From contig NZ_JACCBG010000001.1 in the NCBI RefSeq assembly GCF_013409645.1, positions 3,904,001-3,968,000 of the forward strand: a stretch of DNA of 64,000 nucleotides, read 5' to 3'. Of this stretch, positions 1-10,105 are shown one piece after another. A program made the position numbers and the translations under genes. The notes beneath the pieces are model-generated. The model was not told the DNA's origin. It worked only from the letters and a program-made list of their open reading frames with translations, and made no database searches. Source of the DNA: Nocardioides panaciterrulae. Lineage in GTDB: Bacteria > Actinomycetota > Actinomycetes > Propionibacteriales > Nocardioidaceae. Position 1 is the stretch's first letter. The number at the start of each line of letters is the position of its first letter.

Positions 1-820
1 GATCCTGGCGACGTTCCTCGGCACCATGGGCCTGCCGCACGTCGCGGTGCGGTTCTACACCAACCGCGACGGCCGCGCGGCCCGGCGTACGACCGTCACG
101 GTGCTCGGCCTGCTCGGCGCGTTCTACCTCCTGCCGCCGCTGTACGGCGTCCTCGGCCGGCTCTACGTCCCCCAGCTGATCGGCTCGGACCGCGCCGACT
201 CGGTGGTGCTCGCGCTGCCCGGCCACGCGCTCGGCGGGCTGACCGGCGACCTGCTCACCGCGGCGCTGGGCGCGGGCGCGTTCGCGGCGTTCCTGTCGAC
301 CTCCTCCGGCCTGGTGGTCTCGATCGCGGGCGTGGTCGGCCAGGACGTGCTGGGGCGGTGGTTCGAGCCGGTCCGGGCGTTCCGGCTGGCCGGGGCGCTC
401 GGGGCGCTGGCCACCCTCGTGCTGACGCTGCTCTCCTCCGGCCTGGCGGTCGCCCACGCCGTCGAGCTCGCGTTCGCGGTGGCGGCCTCGACCTTCTGCC
501 CGCTGCTGCTGCTGGGCATCTGGTGGCGCGGGCTGACCGCGGCGGGGGCGGTCGCGGGCATGGTCGTCGGCGGCCTGCTCTCCGCCGGCGCGGTCGGCGT
601 GACGATGCTCGGCGTGGCGCCCGCCGGCTGGCCGGGGGCGCTGCTCGCGCAGCCGGCCATGTGCACGGTGCCGGCGGCGTTCGCGACGATGGTGGTGGTC
701 TCGTTGGCCACCGCCGGCCGGCTGCCGCCGCACCTGGGCCCGACCATGGTCCGGCTGCACGCGCCCGAGGCCCTCGAGCTGGACCGTGGCTCCTACCGGG
801 CCAAGGGCGCCCGCGGCTGA
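1..820 (+). CDS. Sodium/solute symporter (SSS family), acetate-permease-like, 5' truncated
   Basis: This is the C-terminal part of a membrane symporter whose 5' end lies before the window; the frame is already open at base 2. The first visible residues (GTMGLPHVAVRFYTN) match the conserved SSS-family segment found in ActP-type acetate permeases. About six hydrophobic segments follow and the protein ends in a short polar tail. The family couples substrate uptake to sodium in the cytoplasmic membrane. The satP-type transporter and acetyl-CoA synthetase just downstream favour acetate or another short monocarboxylate as substrate, but that is inferred from context. A small DUF485-type partner gene often precedes such permeases and would be outside the window. 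Confidence 0.88.
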   Translation, partial: ILATFLGTMGLPHVAVRFYTNRDGRAARRTTVTVLGLLGAFYLLPPLYGVLGRLYVPQLIGSDRADSVVLALPGHALGGLTGDLLTAALGAGAFAAFLSTSSGLVVSIAGVVGQDVLGRWFEPVRAFRLAGALGALATLVLTLLSSGLAVAHAVELAFAVAASTFCPLLLLGIWWRGLTAAGAVAGMVVGGLLSAGAVGVTMLGVAPAGWPGALLAQPAMCTVPAAFATMVVVSLATAGRLPPHLGPTMVRLHAPEALELDRGSYRAKGARG

Positions 821-925
821 CCCCGGGGCCGGTCCGGCGCGCCGTTCGTCGCAACGGACCGGCCGCTCGTCGCGTCGTGACGGCACACACGGCGCAGGCT
901 TCCGGCCGCTGGCCGCAACGACCGC

Positions 926-941
926 AGTGTCCCCTGTCACA
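926..941. promoter_or_regulatory. Candidate CRP operator upstream of the acetate transporter
   Basis: The 16-mer reads AGTGT-N6-TCACA and matches 8 of 10 specified positions of the TGTGA-N6-TCACA CRP consensus. It overlaps the predicted -35 region of the satP-type gene. A CRP/FNR regulator is encoded 8.3 kb downstream. Regulation by it is inference only. Confidence 0.35.
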
Positions 942-963
942 CCCCGTCCACGGTTCCTAGCGT
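935..963 (+). promoter_or_regulatory. Predicted promoter for satP/acs
   Basis: A TAGCGT -10 hexamer (958-963) lies 17 nt downstream of a weak -35 TGTCAC (935-940). The start codon at 994 is preceded by a GAGGA ribosome-binding site, giving a leader of about 25 nt. Confidence 0.4.
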
Positions 964-993
964 CGGCCCCGCACACCGACCCGAGGAGTCCTG

Positions 994-1608
994 ATGTCCA
1001 CGACTGAGCACCACGCCCAGACCCCCATGCCCGCACAGACGCTTCCCGGCGCGCACATCGCCGACCCCGCTCCCCTGGGCCTTGCGGCCTTCGCCCTGAC
1101 CACCTTCATCCTGAGCTTCGTCAACGCCGACCTCGTGAAGGCCGAGCCGGTGGTCTTCGGGCTGGCCCTCGCCTACGGCGGCCTGGCCCAGCTGCTGGCC
1201 GGGATGTGGGAGTTCGCCAAGGGCAACACCTTCGGCGCCACCGCGTTCTCGTCGTACGGCGCCTTCTGGATCTCGTTCTGGTGGCTCACCGGCCACACCG
1301 ACCTCTCGGGCATCGCCGAGGGCGACGTCTCGAACACGATCGGTCTCTACCTGCTCGCCTGGGGCATCTTCACCGCCTACATGACCGTCGCCGCGACCCG
1401 CGTCAGCGGCGCCGTGCTGGCGGTGTTCGTGCTGCTGACGATCACGTTCCTGCTGCTCGCCTGGGGCGAGTTCGCCACGTCCAGCGGCATCACCAAGACC
1501 GGCGGCTGGGTCGGCATCGCGACCGCGCTCGCCGCGTGGTACGCCTCCTTCGCCGGCGTCACCAACTTCACCCACAAGCGGGCGCTGGTTCCCACGGGGG
1601 CCCGGTGA
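994..1608 (+). CDS. satP: Acetate uptake transporter, AceTr (GPR1/FUN34/SatP) family
   Basis: The 204-residue protein belongs to the SatP (YaaH)/GPR1/FUN34 family of acetate-succinate channels. The family signature is the N-terminal ADPAPLGLAAFALTTF block (NPAPLGL in most members), followed by six hydrophobic helices and the conserved FSSYGAFWISFW segment in the third helix. The length is typical. It lies between an SSS-type permease and acetyl-CoA synthetase, so two unrelated acetate-uptake systems flank the enzyme that activates acetate. GAGGA upstream of the ATG supports the start. The roughly 25-residue polar N-terminus is a little longer than usual. Confidence 0.93.
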   Translation: MSTTEHHAQTPMPAQTLPGAHIADPAPLGLAAFALTTFILSFVNADLVKAEPVVFGLALAYGGLAQLLAGMWEFAKGNTFGATAFSSYGAFWISFWWLTGHTDLSGIAEGDVSNTIGLYLLAWGIFTAYMTVAATRVSGAVLAVFVLLTITFLLLAWGEFATSSGITKTGGWVGIATALAAWYASFAGVTNFTHKRALVPTGAR

Positions 1609-1678
1609 CCCCCTCGTGGCCGTGGTCACATCGGCCTAGTCTGAACCCGAAGACGTCCGCGAGCGAGGAGAGCCAGCA

Positions 1679-3667
<1,989 letters not shown>

Positions 3668-3672
3668 CCGAC

Positions 3673-3758
3673 CGCCGAGTCGGCGCTCGTTGACGCCGGC
3701 ACCGCGTCCAGTCGGCGCTCGTTGACGCATAGGTACGTCGACGAGCGCCGACTCGGCG
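3673..3758 (+). terminator. Possible hairpin terminator after acs formed by repeat B
   Basis: The 23 bases at 3673-3695 are the reverse complement of 3736-3758 with one G-U type mismatch, so the transcript can form a 23-bp stem with a 40-nt loop starting 5 nt after the acs stop codon. No U-tract follows, so termination is plausible but unproven. Confidence 0.4.
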
Positions 3759-3832
3759 TTTCCGGGGTGTCAACCAGCGCCGACTCGGCGTTTCCGGGGG
3801 GTCAACCAGCGGCGACTCGGCGTCTCCCCGGG
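3673..3832. repeat. Repeat family B cluster (palindromic core GCCGA[G/C]TCGGC), five copies
   Basis: Two forward copies (3673-3696 and a shortened one at 3710-3728) are followed by three inverted copies at exact 32-bp spacing (3737, 3769, 3801). Each inverted unit has the order GTCAACCAGC, GCCGACTCGGCG, TTTCCGGGGG with small changes. The cluster fills the 250-bp gap between the acs stop and nhaA; no gene is visible in it. A further copy lies at 5870-5891. Confidence 0.85.
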
Positions 3833-3917
3833 GGGGGTGGTCGGCGTTGGGTAGGGTGGTCGGTGGAGCGCCGGGAAGTCTGGTCGGCAACGACGTCGTC
3901 GACCCCCGAGGAGCCCG

Positions 3918-5273
3918 GTGAGCCGCCCCCCGCACCGTGACCAGCCGCCCGGCCGGGCCCCCCGGCGTCCGTCCCCCCGGCTCTTCGCCCGCGGCTCCTT
4001 CCCGGAGGCCTCGCGCGTCGCCGAGGTGCTGCGCGCGGAGACCACCGGTGGCCTGCTGCTGCTCGGCGGCACGTTGGCCGCCCTGGTGTGGGCCAACAGT
4101 CCCTGGTCCGGGGCGTACGACGCCCTCCGTGACCTCACCGTCGGTCCCGCGGCGCTGCACCTGCACCTCAGCCTCGGGTCCTGGGCCGCCGACGGGCTGC
4201 TCGCGATCTTCTTCTTCGTGGCCGGGCTGGAGGTCAAGCGGGAGTTCGTCGCGGGCGACCTGCGCGATCCACGCCGCGCCGCGCTGCCGGTGGTGGCGGC
4301 CGCCGGCGGCATGGCGGTGCCCGCGCTGGTCTTCGTCCTGGTCAACCTCGGCGAAGCCGGCGACCTGGCCGGCTGGGCGGTCCCGACGGCCACCGACATC
4401 GCGTTCGCGGTGGCCGTGCTCGCGGTGATCAGCACCCACCTGCCCGCCGGCCTGCGCACCTTCCTGCTCACCCTGGCCGTGGTCGACGACCTGTTCGCGA
4501 TCACAATCATCGCGATCTTCTACACCGACCACCTCCGGCTGGGGTGGCTGCTGCTGGCACTGGTGCCGATCGGGCTCTTCGGCGTCCTGGTCCAGCGCCG
4601 GGTGCGCAGCGGCTGGGTGCTGCTGCCGCTCGCGCTGGCCGCGTGGGCGCTGGTGCACGCCTCCGGGGTGCACGCGACCGTGGCCGGCGTCCTGCTGGCC
4701 TTCACCGTGCCGGTGCGGCGCCGGGACGGGGCCGACGGGCGGGGCCTGGCCGAGCACCTCGAGCACCTGGTCCGCCCCCTCTCGGCCGGCCTCGCCGTGC
4801 CGATCTTCGCGTTCTTCGCGGCCGGGGTCACGATCGGAGGGCTCACCGGACTGGCCGACGCGCTCCGGGACCCGGTCGCCCTCGGGGTCGTCACGGGCCT
4901 GCTGGTCGGCAAGACCGTCGGCATCGCCGGCTCCACCTGGCTGCTGGCGAGGTTCACCCGCGCCGATCTCGACGACGAGCTGTCCTGGCTCGACGTGCTC
5001 GGGCTCGCGATACTCGGCGGGATCGGGTTCACGGTCTCGCTGCTCATCGGCGAGCTGGCGTTCGGTCCGGGCAGCAGCCGGGCCGAGCACGTCAAGGTCG
5101 GCGTACTGGTGGGGTCGGTGCTCGCCGCGGCGCTGGCCTCGGTGCTGTTGCGGGCCCGCAACCGGGTCTACTGGCGGCTGTGCGAGCTCGAGGAGCGCGA
5201 CGAGGACGCCGACGGCGTGCCCGATGTCTACCAGGAGGGCGGGGGCGGCCGGGAGGGTCCGAGCGCCGCCTGA
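3918..5273 (+). CDS. nhaA: Na+/H+ antiporter NhaA
   Basis: The 451-residue membrane protein exchanges sodium for protons. Its unwound-helix and ion-site motifs are present: [13 protein letters not shown] with Asp160 and [15 protein letters not shown] with the Asp190-Asp191 pair, equivalent to E. coli Asp133 and Asp163-Asp164. About eleven hydrophobic helices are visible, plus a C-terminal acidic tail ending [17 protein letters not shown], which is longer than in the enterobacterial protein. The start is GTG with CGAGGAG 5-6 nt upstream. It has no counterpart at this place in M. tuberculosis and, with the next gene, lies between copies of repeat family B. Confidence 0.95.
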   Translation: MSRPPHRDQPPGRAPRRPSPRLFARGSFPEASRVAEVLRAETTGGLLLLGGTLAALVWANSPWSGAYDALRDLTVGPAALHLHLSLGSWAADGLLAIFFFVAGLEVKREFVAGDLRDPRRAALPVVAAAGGMAVPALVFVLVNLGEAGDLAGWAVPTATDIAFAVAVLAVISTHLPAGLRTFLLTLAVVDDLFAITIIAIFYTDHLRLGWLLLALVPIGLFGVLVQRRVRSGWVLLPLALAAWALVHASGVHATVAGVLLAFTVPVRRRDGADGRGLAEHLEHLVRPLSAGLAVPIFAFFAAGVTIGGLTGLADALRDPVALGVVTGLLVGKTVGIAGSTWLLARFTRADLDDELSWLDVLGLAILGGIGFTVSLLIGELAFGPGSSRAEHVKVGVLVGSVLAAALASVLLRARNRVYWRLCELEERDEDADGVPDVYQEGGGGREGPSAA

Positions 5274-5295
5274 GCGCGCCTAGGGCCCCCCTCTG

Positions 5296-5301
5296 TAGGC
5301 T
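5296..5301 (+). promoter_or_regulatory. -10-like element before the holin-like gene
   Basis: TAGGCT lies about 50 nt upstream of the ATG at 5352, in the short gap after nhaA. No convincing -35 is visible. Confidence 0.3.
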
Positions 5302-5351
5302 CAGCAGCGCCCGACAGCATCCAGCGCCCGAACCGCAGGGGGATCAACCGC

Positions 5352-5783
5352 ATGGCAACCGAGCCGGTCAACACCGTGTCCACCCCGGAGTCCACCCCGG
5401 AGGAGGAGCCGACCATCGGCCGGCTCGTCACCGACGCCAGCCGGGACATCTCGTCGCTGATCTCCAAGGAGATCCAGCTCGCGAAGTCCGAGCTCAAGGT
5501 CAGCCTCAAGGCGGGCGGCACCGGTGTCGGGCTCTTCGCGGCGGCCGGCTTCCTGCTGGTGCTGGCGGTGATCATGCTGTCGGTGGCCATCGCCTACTTC
5601 ATCAACTGGAACGGGCAGGGTCTCGCCCTGCACTGGGCCTTCCTGATCGTCTTCGGCTTCTATGCGCTGCTCGCCGCGCTGCTGGTCTTCGTCGGCGTGC
5701 GCAAGGTCAAGCAGGTGCGCGCGCCGGAGCGGGCGATCAGCCAGGGCAAGGAGATCCCCCGGGCGCTCAAGGGCAAGGCCTGA
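5352..5783 (+). CDS. Phage holin family (DUF1469/Holin-X) membrane protein
   Basis: The 143-residue protein has the layout of the actinobacterial holin-like superfamily III proteins: an N-terminal amphipathic helix (TIGRLVTDASRDISSLISKE, then IQLAKSELK), two membrane segments (about residues 55-80 and 90-115) separated by a short loop, and a basic C-terminal tail. Such genes are usually chromosomal and not part of prophages; their role is unknown. It sits upstream of marP in the same place as M. tuberculosis Rv3669, so it is probably a conserved member of this segment. No phage genes are nearby. Confidence 0.85.
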   Translation: MATEPVNTVSTPESTPEEEPTIGRLVTDASRDISSLISKEIQLAKSELKVSLKAGGTGVGLFAAAGFLLVLAVIMLSVAIAYFINWNGQGLALHWAFLIVFGFYALLAALLVFVGVRKVKQVRAPERAISQGKEIPRALKGKA

Positions 5784-5869
5784 CCGGCTGCTGGGGTCGA
5801 GCCGTCGCAGAGCACGCGACGGTCCGCCGGACACCGACACCGAGAGCGACAGCGACAGCGACAACCGGC

Positions 5870-5891
5870 GTCAAGCAGCGCCGACTCGGCG
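5870..5891 (-). repeat. Single copy of repeat family B next to the marP stop
   Basis: GTCAAGCAGC followed by GCCGACTCGGCG reads on the plus strand. The copy ends one base before the marP stop codon at 5893-5895. In the direction of marP transcription its orientation is the same as that of the first copy after the acs stop. Confidence 0.8.
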
Positions 5892-5892
5892 C

Positions 5893-7068
5893 CTAGCTGG
5901 CGCAGTCGCCGGTGGAGACCGTGCCGTTGCTGGAGCGGCCCAGGTCGGCGCTGTGCGCGACCTGCTCCCCGGTGAGCGCGTAGCCGGTGTCAGGGTCGGT
6001 GACCGACGCCGCGAACACGACGCCCACCACGTCACCGGCGGCGTCGACGATCGGGCCGCCGGAGTTGCCCGGCCGGACCAGCCCGCGCAGCGAGAACACC
6101 TGCCGGACCACCGCGCCGTCGCCGTAGATGTTCGGCGACCGCAGCCGCTGCTCGGCCCGGATCCGGGCCGGCTCCACGTCGTACGGCCCGTCCTCGGGGT
6201 AGCCGAGGATCGCCACGCCCTGCTGGGCCCTGCCGCTGCCGTCGATGCCGAGGGCCGGCGCCGAGCCCGTGTCGGTGGCGAGCACCGCCACGTCGATGTC
6301 GGGGTTGTAGTAGACGACCTCGGCCGGCTCGGAGGAGTTGCCGATGATGACCTCCGGGTGGTCCACGCCCGCGACGACGTGGGCGTTGGTCATCACCCGG
6401 TCGGGGGCGTAGACGAAGCCCGAGCCCTCCACGCCGCGACCGCAGTCGTTGGTGCCGCGCACCTTGAGCACGCTGCGGGCGGCCGCGGTGACGTCGGGGT
6501 CCTTGAGCAGCCGCTTCGGGCCCGGGCCGACGTTGACGATCCGCTCCGGCGCGAACGGCTCGAGGTAGCGCGGGAAGAAGCTGGTGCCGACGACGTTGTT
6601 GAACGCCTGGAGCACCCCGTCGGCCGAGGTCGGCAGCGCCCGGTCGACCTCCCCGAGCACCGTGGAGCTGCGCACCATGGGGGTGATCCCGCCGATCCTG
6701 GTGCCGGACACCGCGACGCCGAGCGCCCAGGCGACCAGCAGCACCGCCGCGGCGCTGAGCGCCGCCCCGCCGACCGCGTCGATCGCCCGGACCGGCTGCC
6801 AGGTGATCCGGTCGCGGATCCGGGCCCCGAAGAACTGCAGCAGCGCCTGCCCCAGCGACGCGGACAGGATCACGATGAACAGTGCGCCGAGCGAGACCAG
6901 CAGCGAGGGGTTGGCGTCCCCGAGCGCGGTCGGGGCCAGCCACACACCGAACAGGCCGCCGAGCAGCAACCCCCCGGTGGCGAACGCACCGGTGATGAAG
7001 CCCTGCCAGTAGCCCGAGAGCGCGTACGCGACGACGAGCACCACCAGCAGCCAGTCCAGCGGGTTCAC
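5893..7068 (-). CDS. marP: MarP-type membrane serine protease (CvpA + trypsin-like)
   Basis: The 391-residue protein has four N-terminal membrane helices of the CvpA type (residues 1-125) followed by a periplasmic chymotrypsin-fold protease. The catalytic triad reads His230 (MTNAHVVAG), Asp259 (NPDIDVAVL) and Ser336 (RPGNSGGPIVD), nearly co-linear with M. tuberculosis MarP (His235, Asp264, Ser343). Cys209 and Cys390 match the pair that forms the regulatory disulfide in MarP. The known role is periplasmic proteolysis for acid and oxidative-stress resistance. The GTG start overlaps the upstream nudix stop as GTGA. It is the last gene of nth-tlpA-nudix-marP, the same order as Rv3674c-Rv3671c. 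Confidence 0.95.
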   Translation of the reverse strand: MNPLDWLLVVLVVAYALSGYWQGFITGAFATGGLLLGGLFGVWLAPTALGDANPSLLVSLGALFIVILSASLGQALLQFFGARIRDRITWQPVRAIDAVGGAALSAAAVLLVAWALGVAVSGTRIGGITPMVRSSTVLGEVDRALPTSADGVLQAFNNVVGTSFFPRYLEPFAPERIVNVGPGPKRLLKDPDVTAAARSVLKVRGTNDCGRGVEGSGFVYAPDRVMTNAHVVAGVDHPEVIIGNSSEPAEVVYYNPDIDVAVLATDTGSAPALGIDGSGRAQQGVAILGYPEDGPYDVEPARIRAEQRLRSPNIYGDGAVVRQVFSLRGLVRPGNSGGPIVDAAGDVVGVVFAASVTDPDTGYALTGEQVAHSADLGRSSNGTVSTGDCAS

Positions 7069-7781
7069 CGACGCTCCTCGAATCGCGTGTTGGGACGGAT
7101 GTCGCGCGGGGCGCGTCGGGGCTCACCCTGCAGCATGTAGTCCGGCAGATCACGCATCGGCGCGTCGGCGATGTCCTCGGTCCAGCCGAGGAACTCGAAG
7201 AGCCGGGCGATGATCCCGGCGGTGAACCCCCAGAGGATGACGTCCTTGTCGTCGCCGATGAGGAAGCCCGGGCCCAGCCAGCCGGAGGGATGGCGTACGA
7301 CGATCCGGTGCTGCGGGTCGACCAGCTCGCGCAGCGGGACCCGGTAGACCTCGTGCACCTCGTCGGGGTCGACGGCGGTGACCTCGGTGGGCTCGTGCCA
7401 CCAGCCCAGCACCGGCGTGACCGCGAAGTTGCTCGGCGGCAGCCACAGCTCGGGCAGCTCGGCGAAGACCGTGACCCCGGACGGGTCGAGCCCGGTCTCC
7501 TCCCAGGCCTCGCGCAGCGCGGCCTGGACCGCGGTCTCCCCCGGGTCGACCGAGCCGCCCGGGAAGGAGACCTGGCCGGGGTGGGAGCGCATGTGGTGGG
7601 CGCGCTCGGTCAGCAGCAGGTCGGGGCCCTCGGGCCCGTCGCCGAAGAGCATCAGGACCGCGCCCAGCCGGGCGTCGGCGTCCTCGGGCGGCATGAACCG
7701 GGTCAGGTCGTCGACGGTGATCAGCCGGGCGCCCTCGGCCACCGGACGCAGCCACTCGGGGAGCTCCGGCAGGTTGGTCAC
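7065..7781 (-). CDS. NUDIX hydrolase, CoA pyrophosphatase type (NUDT7/8-like)
   Basis: The 238-residue protein carries a complete Nudix box at about residues 76-98 (GGSVDPGETAVQAALREAWEETG) preceded by the HPGQVSFPGG block that typifies coenzyme A diphosphatases. The expected activity is cleavage of CoA or related dinucleotide-type pyrophosphates. The start is chosen at GTG 7781 because it overlaps the tlpA stop as GTGA; the open frame continues upstream but there is antisense to tlpA codons. The gene occupies the place of Rv3672c. Its exact substrate cannot be read from sequence. Confidence 0.92.
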   Translation of the reverse strand: MTNLPELPEWLRPVAEGARLITVDDLTRFMPPEDADARLGAVLMLFGDGPEGPDLLLTERAHHMRSHPGQVSFPGGSVDPGETAVQAALREAWEETGLDPSGVTVFAELPELWLPPSNFAVTPVLGWWHEPTEVTAVDPDEVHEVYRVPLRELVDPQHRIVVRHPSGWLGPGFLIGDDKDVILWGFTAGIIARLFEFLGWTEDIADAPMRDLPDYMLQGEPRRAPRDIRPNTRFEERR

Positions 7782-8383
7782 AGGTTCAGCCCCAGGTGCT
7801 GGTCCACGAGCTGCTCGAGCTCGGCGACCGAGCCCACCCCGCCGGCGGCCAGCTCCACGTGGCCGTCCTGGTCGACGAACGCGAAGAGCGGCAGGCCCAT
7901 CCGCACCGGGAACGGCCCGTTGCCCTGGAGGGCGCCGTCGGTGTCGGCGACCAGCGGGTAGGTCACGCCGGACTTCCTGGCGAGCTCCAGGGCGCTGGCG
8001 GTCTGGGCGTCCTCGTAGTCGACGCCGAGCACGCCGACGCGGTCGCCGTACTTCTCGTGGAACTGCTGCAGCACCGGCATCTCCTTGCGGCACGGACCGC
8101 AGTAGGAGCCCCACAGGTTGACCACCAGCGGGCCGCGGAGCCCCGCGAGGTCGACGGCCGGGCCGCCGCCGAGGCAGGGCAGCGTCACGTTCGGCAGCCC
8201 GCCGTCGACCGGGTCACCGGTCTGGTGCTGGCACGGCTCGATGCCCGCCTGCTGCTTGAGCTGGCGCAGCTGCGGGGTGTCCACGTCGATGCTGGGCGAC
8301 GCGGTGGTCGGCGCCGGGCCGGCGCCGCACCCGGACAGCACCAGCACCGCCGCGGCGACGGGGCCCAGGAAGCCCTTCCTCAT
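7778..8383 (-). CDS. TlpA/ResA-like thioredoxin-fold lipoprotein
   Basis: The 201-residue protein has a lipoprotein signal peptide with lipobox LSGC (Cys19) and a thioredoxin-like domain with the redox motif [13 protein letters not shown] (Cys95, Cys98). Two further cysteines (51 and 70) may form a structural disulfide. Family members are membrane-anchored extracytoplasmic disulfide reductases, often serving cytochrome c maturation; no heme gene is adjacent, so the partner is unknown. Here it could serve MarP, whose protease domain has a conserved disulfide, but that is speculation. The ATG overlaps the nth stop (ATGA). It corresponds to Rv3673c. Confidence 0.92.
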   Translation of the reverse strand: MRKGFLGPVAAAVLVLSGCGAGPAPTTASPSIDVDTPQLRQLKQQAGIEPCQHQTGDPVDGGLPNVTLPCLGGGPAVDLAGLRGPLVVNLWGSYCGPCRKEMPVLQQFHEKYGDRVGVLGVDYEDAQTASALELARKSGVTYPLVADTDGALQGNGPFPVRMGLPLFAFVDQDGHVELAAGGVGSVAELEQLVDQHLGLNL

Positions 8384-9084
8384 GCGCGGCCCTCGGTCTT
8401 CACCAGCTTCGCCGCGGCCACCGGGTCGGTGGGGCCCTCGCCGTACGAGGGGCACCAGCGCGCCACGGAGCAGGCGCCGCAGGCGGGGTTGCGCGAGTGG
8501 CAGATCCGGCGGCCGTGCCAGATCAGGTGGTGGCTGAGCATCGTCCAGTCCCGCTTGGGGAACAGCGCGCCGATCGCGTGCTCGACCTTGACCGGGTCGG
8601 TCTCCTCGGTCCACCCGAAGCGGCGGGCCAGCCGCCCGAAGTGGGTGTCGACGGTGATCCCCGGGACGCCGAACGCGTTGCCGAGCACGACGTTCGCGGT
8701 CTTGCGCCCGACCCCGGGCAGCGTGACGAGGTCGGCCAGCCGCGGGGGCACCTCCCCGTCGTACTTCTCGACGAGCGCCTGGCTGAGCCGCAGCAGCGAC
8801 TCGGTCTTGGCGCGGAAGAAGCCGAGCGGGCCGATGATCTGCTCGAGCTTGTCCCGCTCGGCCGCCGCCATCGCCCGGGCGTCCGGGTAGGCCGCGAAGA
8901 GCGTCGGCCGGACCGCGTTGACCCGCTTGTCGGTGGTCTGGGCGCTGAGCACGGTGACCACGAGCAGCTCGAAGGGGTTGTCGAAGTCGAGCTCGCACTT
9001 CGCGTCCGGGTAGGTCTCGGCGAGCACCCGGTCGATCTTCCGGGCACGCCTGACCAGGCCGGTGGGGGTCTCCGCATCGAGCAC
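8380..9084 (-). CDS. nth: Endonuclease III (DNA glycosylase/AP lyase)
   Basis: The 234-residue enzyme removes oxidised pyrimidines in base-excision repair. The helix-hairpin-helix [10 protein letters not shown] contains catalytic Lys128, TVDTH carries Asp146, and the C-terminal [4Fe-4S] site is intact with Cys195, Cys202, Cys205 and Cys211 in the C-X6-C-X2-C-X5-C spacing. The GTG start at 9084 is preceded by TACGCT and six bases, with no Shine-Dalgarno, suggesting leaderless translation. It heads the four-gene operon and is divergent from crp, as Rv3674c is from Rv3676. Confidence 0.96.
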   Translation of the reverse strand: MLDAETPTGLVRRARKIDRVLAETYPDAKCELDFDNPFELLVVTVLSAQTTDKRVNAVRPTLFAAYPDARAMAAAERDKLEQIIGPLGFFRAKTESLLRLSQALVEKYDGEVPPRLADLVTLPGVGRKTANVVLGNAFGVPGITVDTHFGRLARRFGWTEETDPVKVEHAIGALFPKRDWTMLSHHLIWHGRRICHSRNPACGACSVARWCPSYGEGPTDPVAAAKLVKTEGRA

Positions 9085-9090
9085 GGGCCC

Positions 9091-9096
9091 AGCGTA
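9091..9096 (-). promoter_or_regulatory. -10 element for leaderless nth operon
   Basis: On the minus strand TACGCT ends 6 nt before the GTG start at 9084, so transcription should begin at the start codon. Confidence 0.5.
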
Positions 9097-9157
9097 CGGC
9101 GCGACTCCGACGGTTCCGACGGGGCGCCGGGCGCGGCCGCGGAGGTCCGGTGGTTTC

Positions 9158-9182
9158 TGTGACCAACTCCACTGGGTAGGAT
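9158..9182 (+). promoter_or_regulatory. crp promoter with a CRP-like half-site
   Basis: TAGGAT (9177-9182) is a good -10, giving a leader of about 40 nt before the GTG at 9229. A TGTGA half-site (9158-9162) lies upstream with a degenerate partner CCACT after six bases, compatible with autoregulation. Confidence 0.4.
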
Positions 9183-9228
9183 CACCGCGGCCGCCCGTCT
9201 GGGGCGGGTGATGTCACCAGGAGGACTC

Positions 9229-9906
9229 GTGGACAACGACGTACTGCGTCAGGCACCGCTGTTCAGTGCGCTGGACGACGAGGCCGCGACAGCGCTGCGC
9301 GCCTCGATGGCCGAGACGAAGCTCCGGCGCAGCGACGTGCTGTTCCACGAGGGCGACTCCGGCGACCGGCTCTACATCGTCCTCGACGGCAAGGTGAAGC
9401 TCGGCCGCACTTCCTCCGACGGCCGCGAGAACCTGCTGGCGATCCTCGGCCCCGGTCAGATGTTCGGCGAGCTCTCGCTGTTCGACCCGGGCCCGCGCTC
9501 GGCGACGGTCACCGCGGTCACCGACGCGACGTTCGCCTCGCTGTCCCACGAGGACCTGCTGCGCTGGCTCGAGGGCCGCCCGGTCGTCGCCCGCGGCCTG
9601 CTCGCCCAGCTGGCGGGCCGGCTGCGCAAGGCCAACGACGTGGTCGCCGACCTGGTCTTCTCCGACGTCCCCGGCCGCGTGGCCAAGGCGCTGCTGGACC
9701 TGGCCGACCGCTTCGGCCGCACCGCCGACGACGGCGTGCACGTGCACCACGACCTCACCCAGGAGGAGCTGGCGCAGCTCGTCGGCGCCTCGCGGGAGAC
9801 CGTGAACAAGGCGCTGGCCGACTTCGCCTCGCGCGGTTGGCTGCGCCTCGAGCCCCGCTCCGTGGTGATCATGGACGTGGAGCGACTCTCCCGCCGCGCC
9901 CGCTGA
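9229..9906 (+). CDS. crp: CRP/FNR family cAMP-responsive transcription regulator
   Basis: The 225-residue protein is nearly the length of M. tuberculosis CRP (Rv3676, 224). The N-terminal cyclic-nucleotide-binding barrel has the phosphate-binding cassette MFGELSLFDPGPRSATVTA, a long dimerisation helix follows, and the C-terminal winged HTH contains TQEELAQLVGASRETVNKALADF. The start is placed at GTG 9229, which has AGGAGGA 4 nt upstream, rather than at the earlier ATG inside the leader. The expected ligand is cAMP, with a regulon including carbon metabolism and dormancy genes. Repeat family A begins 3 nt after its stop codon. Confidence 0.95.
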   Translation: MDNDVLRQAPLFSALDDEAATALRASMAETKLRRSDVLFHEGDSGDRLYIVLDGKVKLGRTSSDGRENLLAILGPGQMFGELSLFDPGPRSATVTAVTDATFASLSHEDLLRWLEGRPVVARGLLAQLAGRLRKANDVVADLVFSDVPGRVAKALLDLADRFGRTADDGVHVHHDLTQEELAQLVGASRETVNKALADFASRGWLRLEPRSVVIMDVERLSRRAR

Positions 9907-9909
9907 CCC

Positions 9910-10031
9910 GTTGAGTTGGGCCCCGCCCCGCGTTGAGTTGGGCCCCCCGCCGCGTTCAGTTGGGCCCCGCGCCGGCTCGACTTGGGCGTTGCACCGGGTT
10001 GAGTTGGGCTTTGCACCGGCTCGAGGCGGGA
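9910..10031. repeat. Repeat family A, cluster 1 (core GTTGAGTTGGGC)
   Basis: Units start at 9910, 9931, about 9954, about 9976 (degenerate CTCGACTTGGGC), 9998 and 10020 (degenerate). The spacing is 21-24 bp. The cluster begins just after the crp stop and reads in the same direction as crp transcription. It occupies most of the gap before the sigma factor gene and no gene is visible in it. Confidence 0.88.
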
Positions 10032-10105
10032 ATTCTTCCGCGAGGGTGACCCCCGAGCCCGGCCCTGCGCGCGTCGTACGGGTTGAAAGGGGGCTCGGGA
10101 CTGCC

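Noticed and set aside
5352..5783. Prophage holin
   Set aside because: No endolysin, portal, capsid or integrase gene is nearby, and the gene lies in a conserved chromosomal block; holin-like chromosomal proteins of this type are common.
7065..8114. A 349-residue NUDIX protein starting inside tlpA
   Set aside because: The upstream part is out-of-frame tlpA sequence; the GTGA overlap at 7781 and the family length support the shorter protein.
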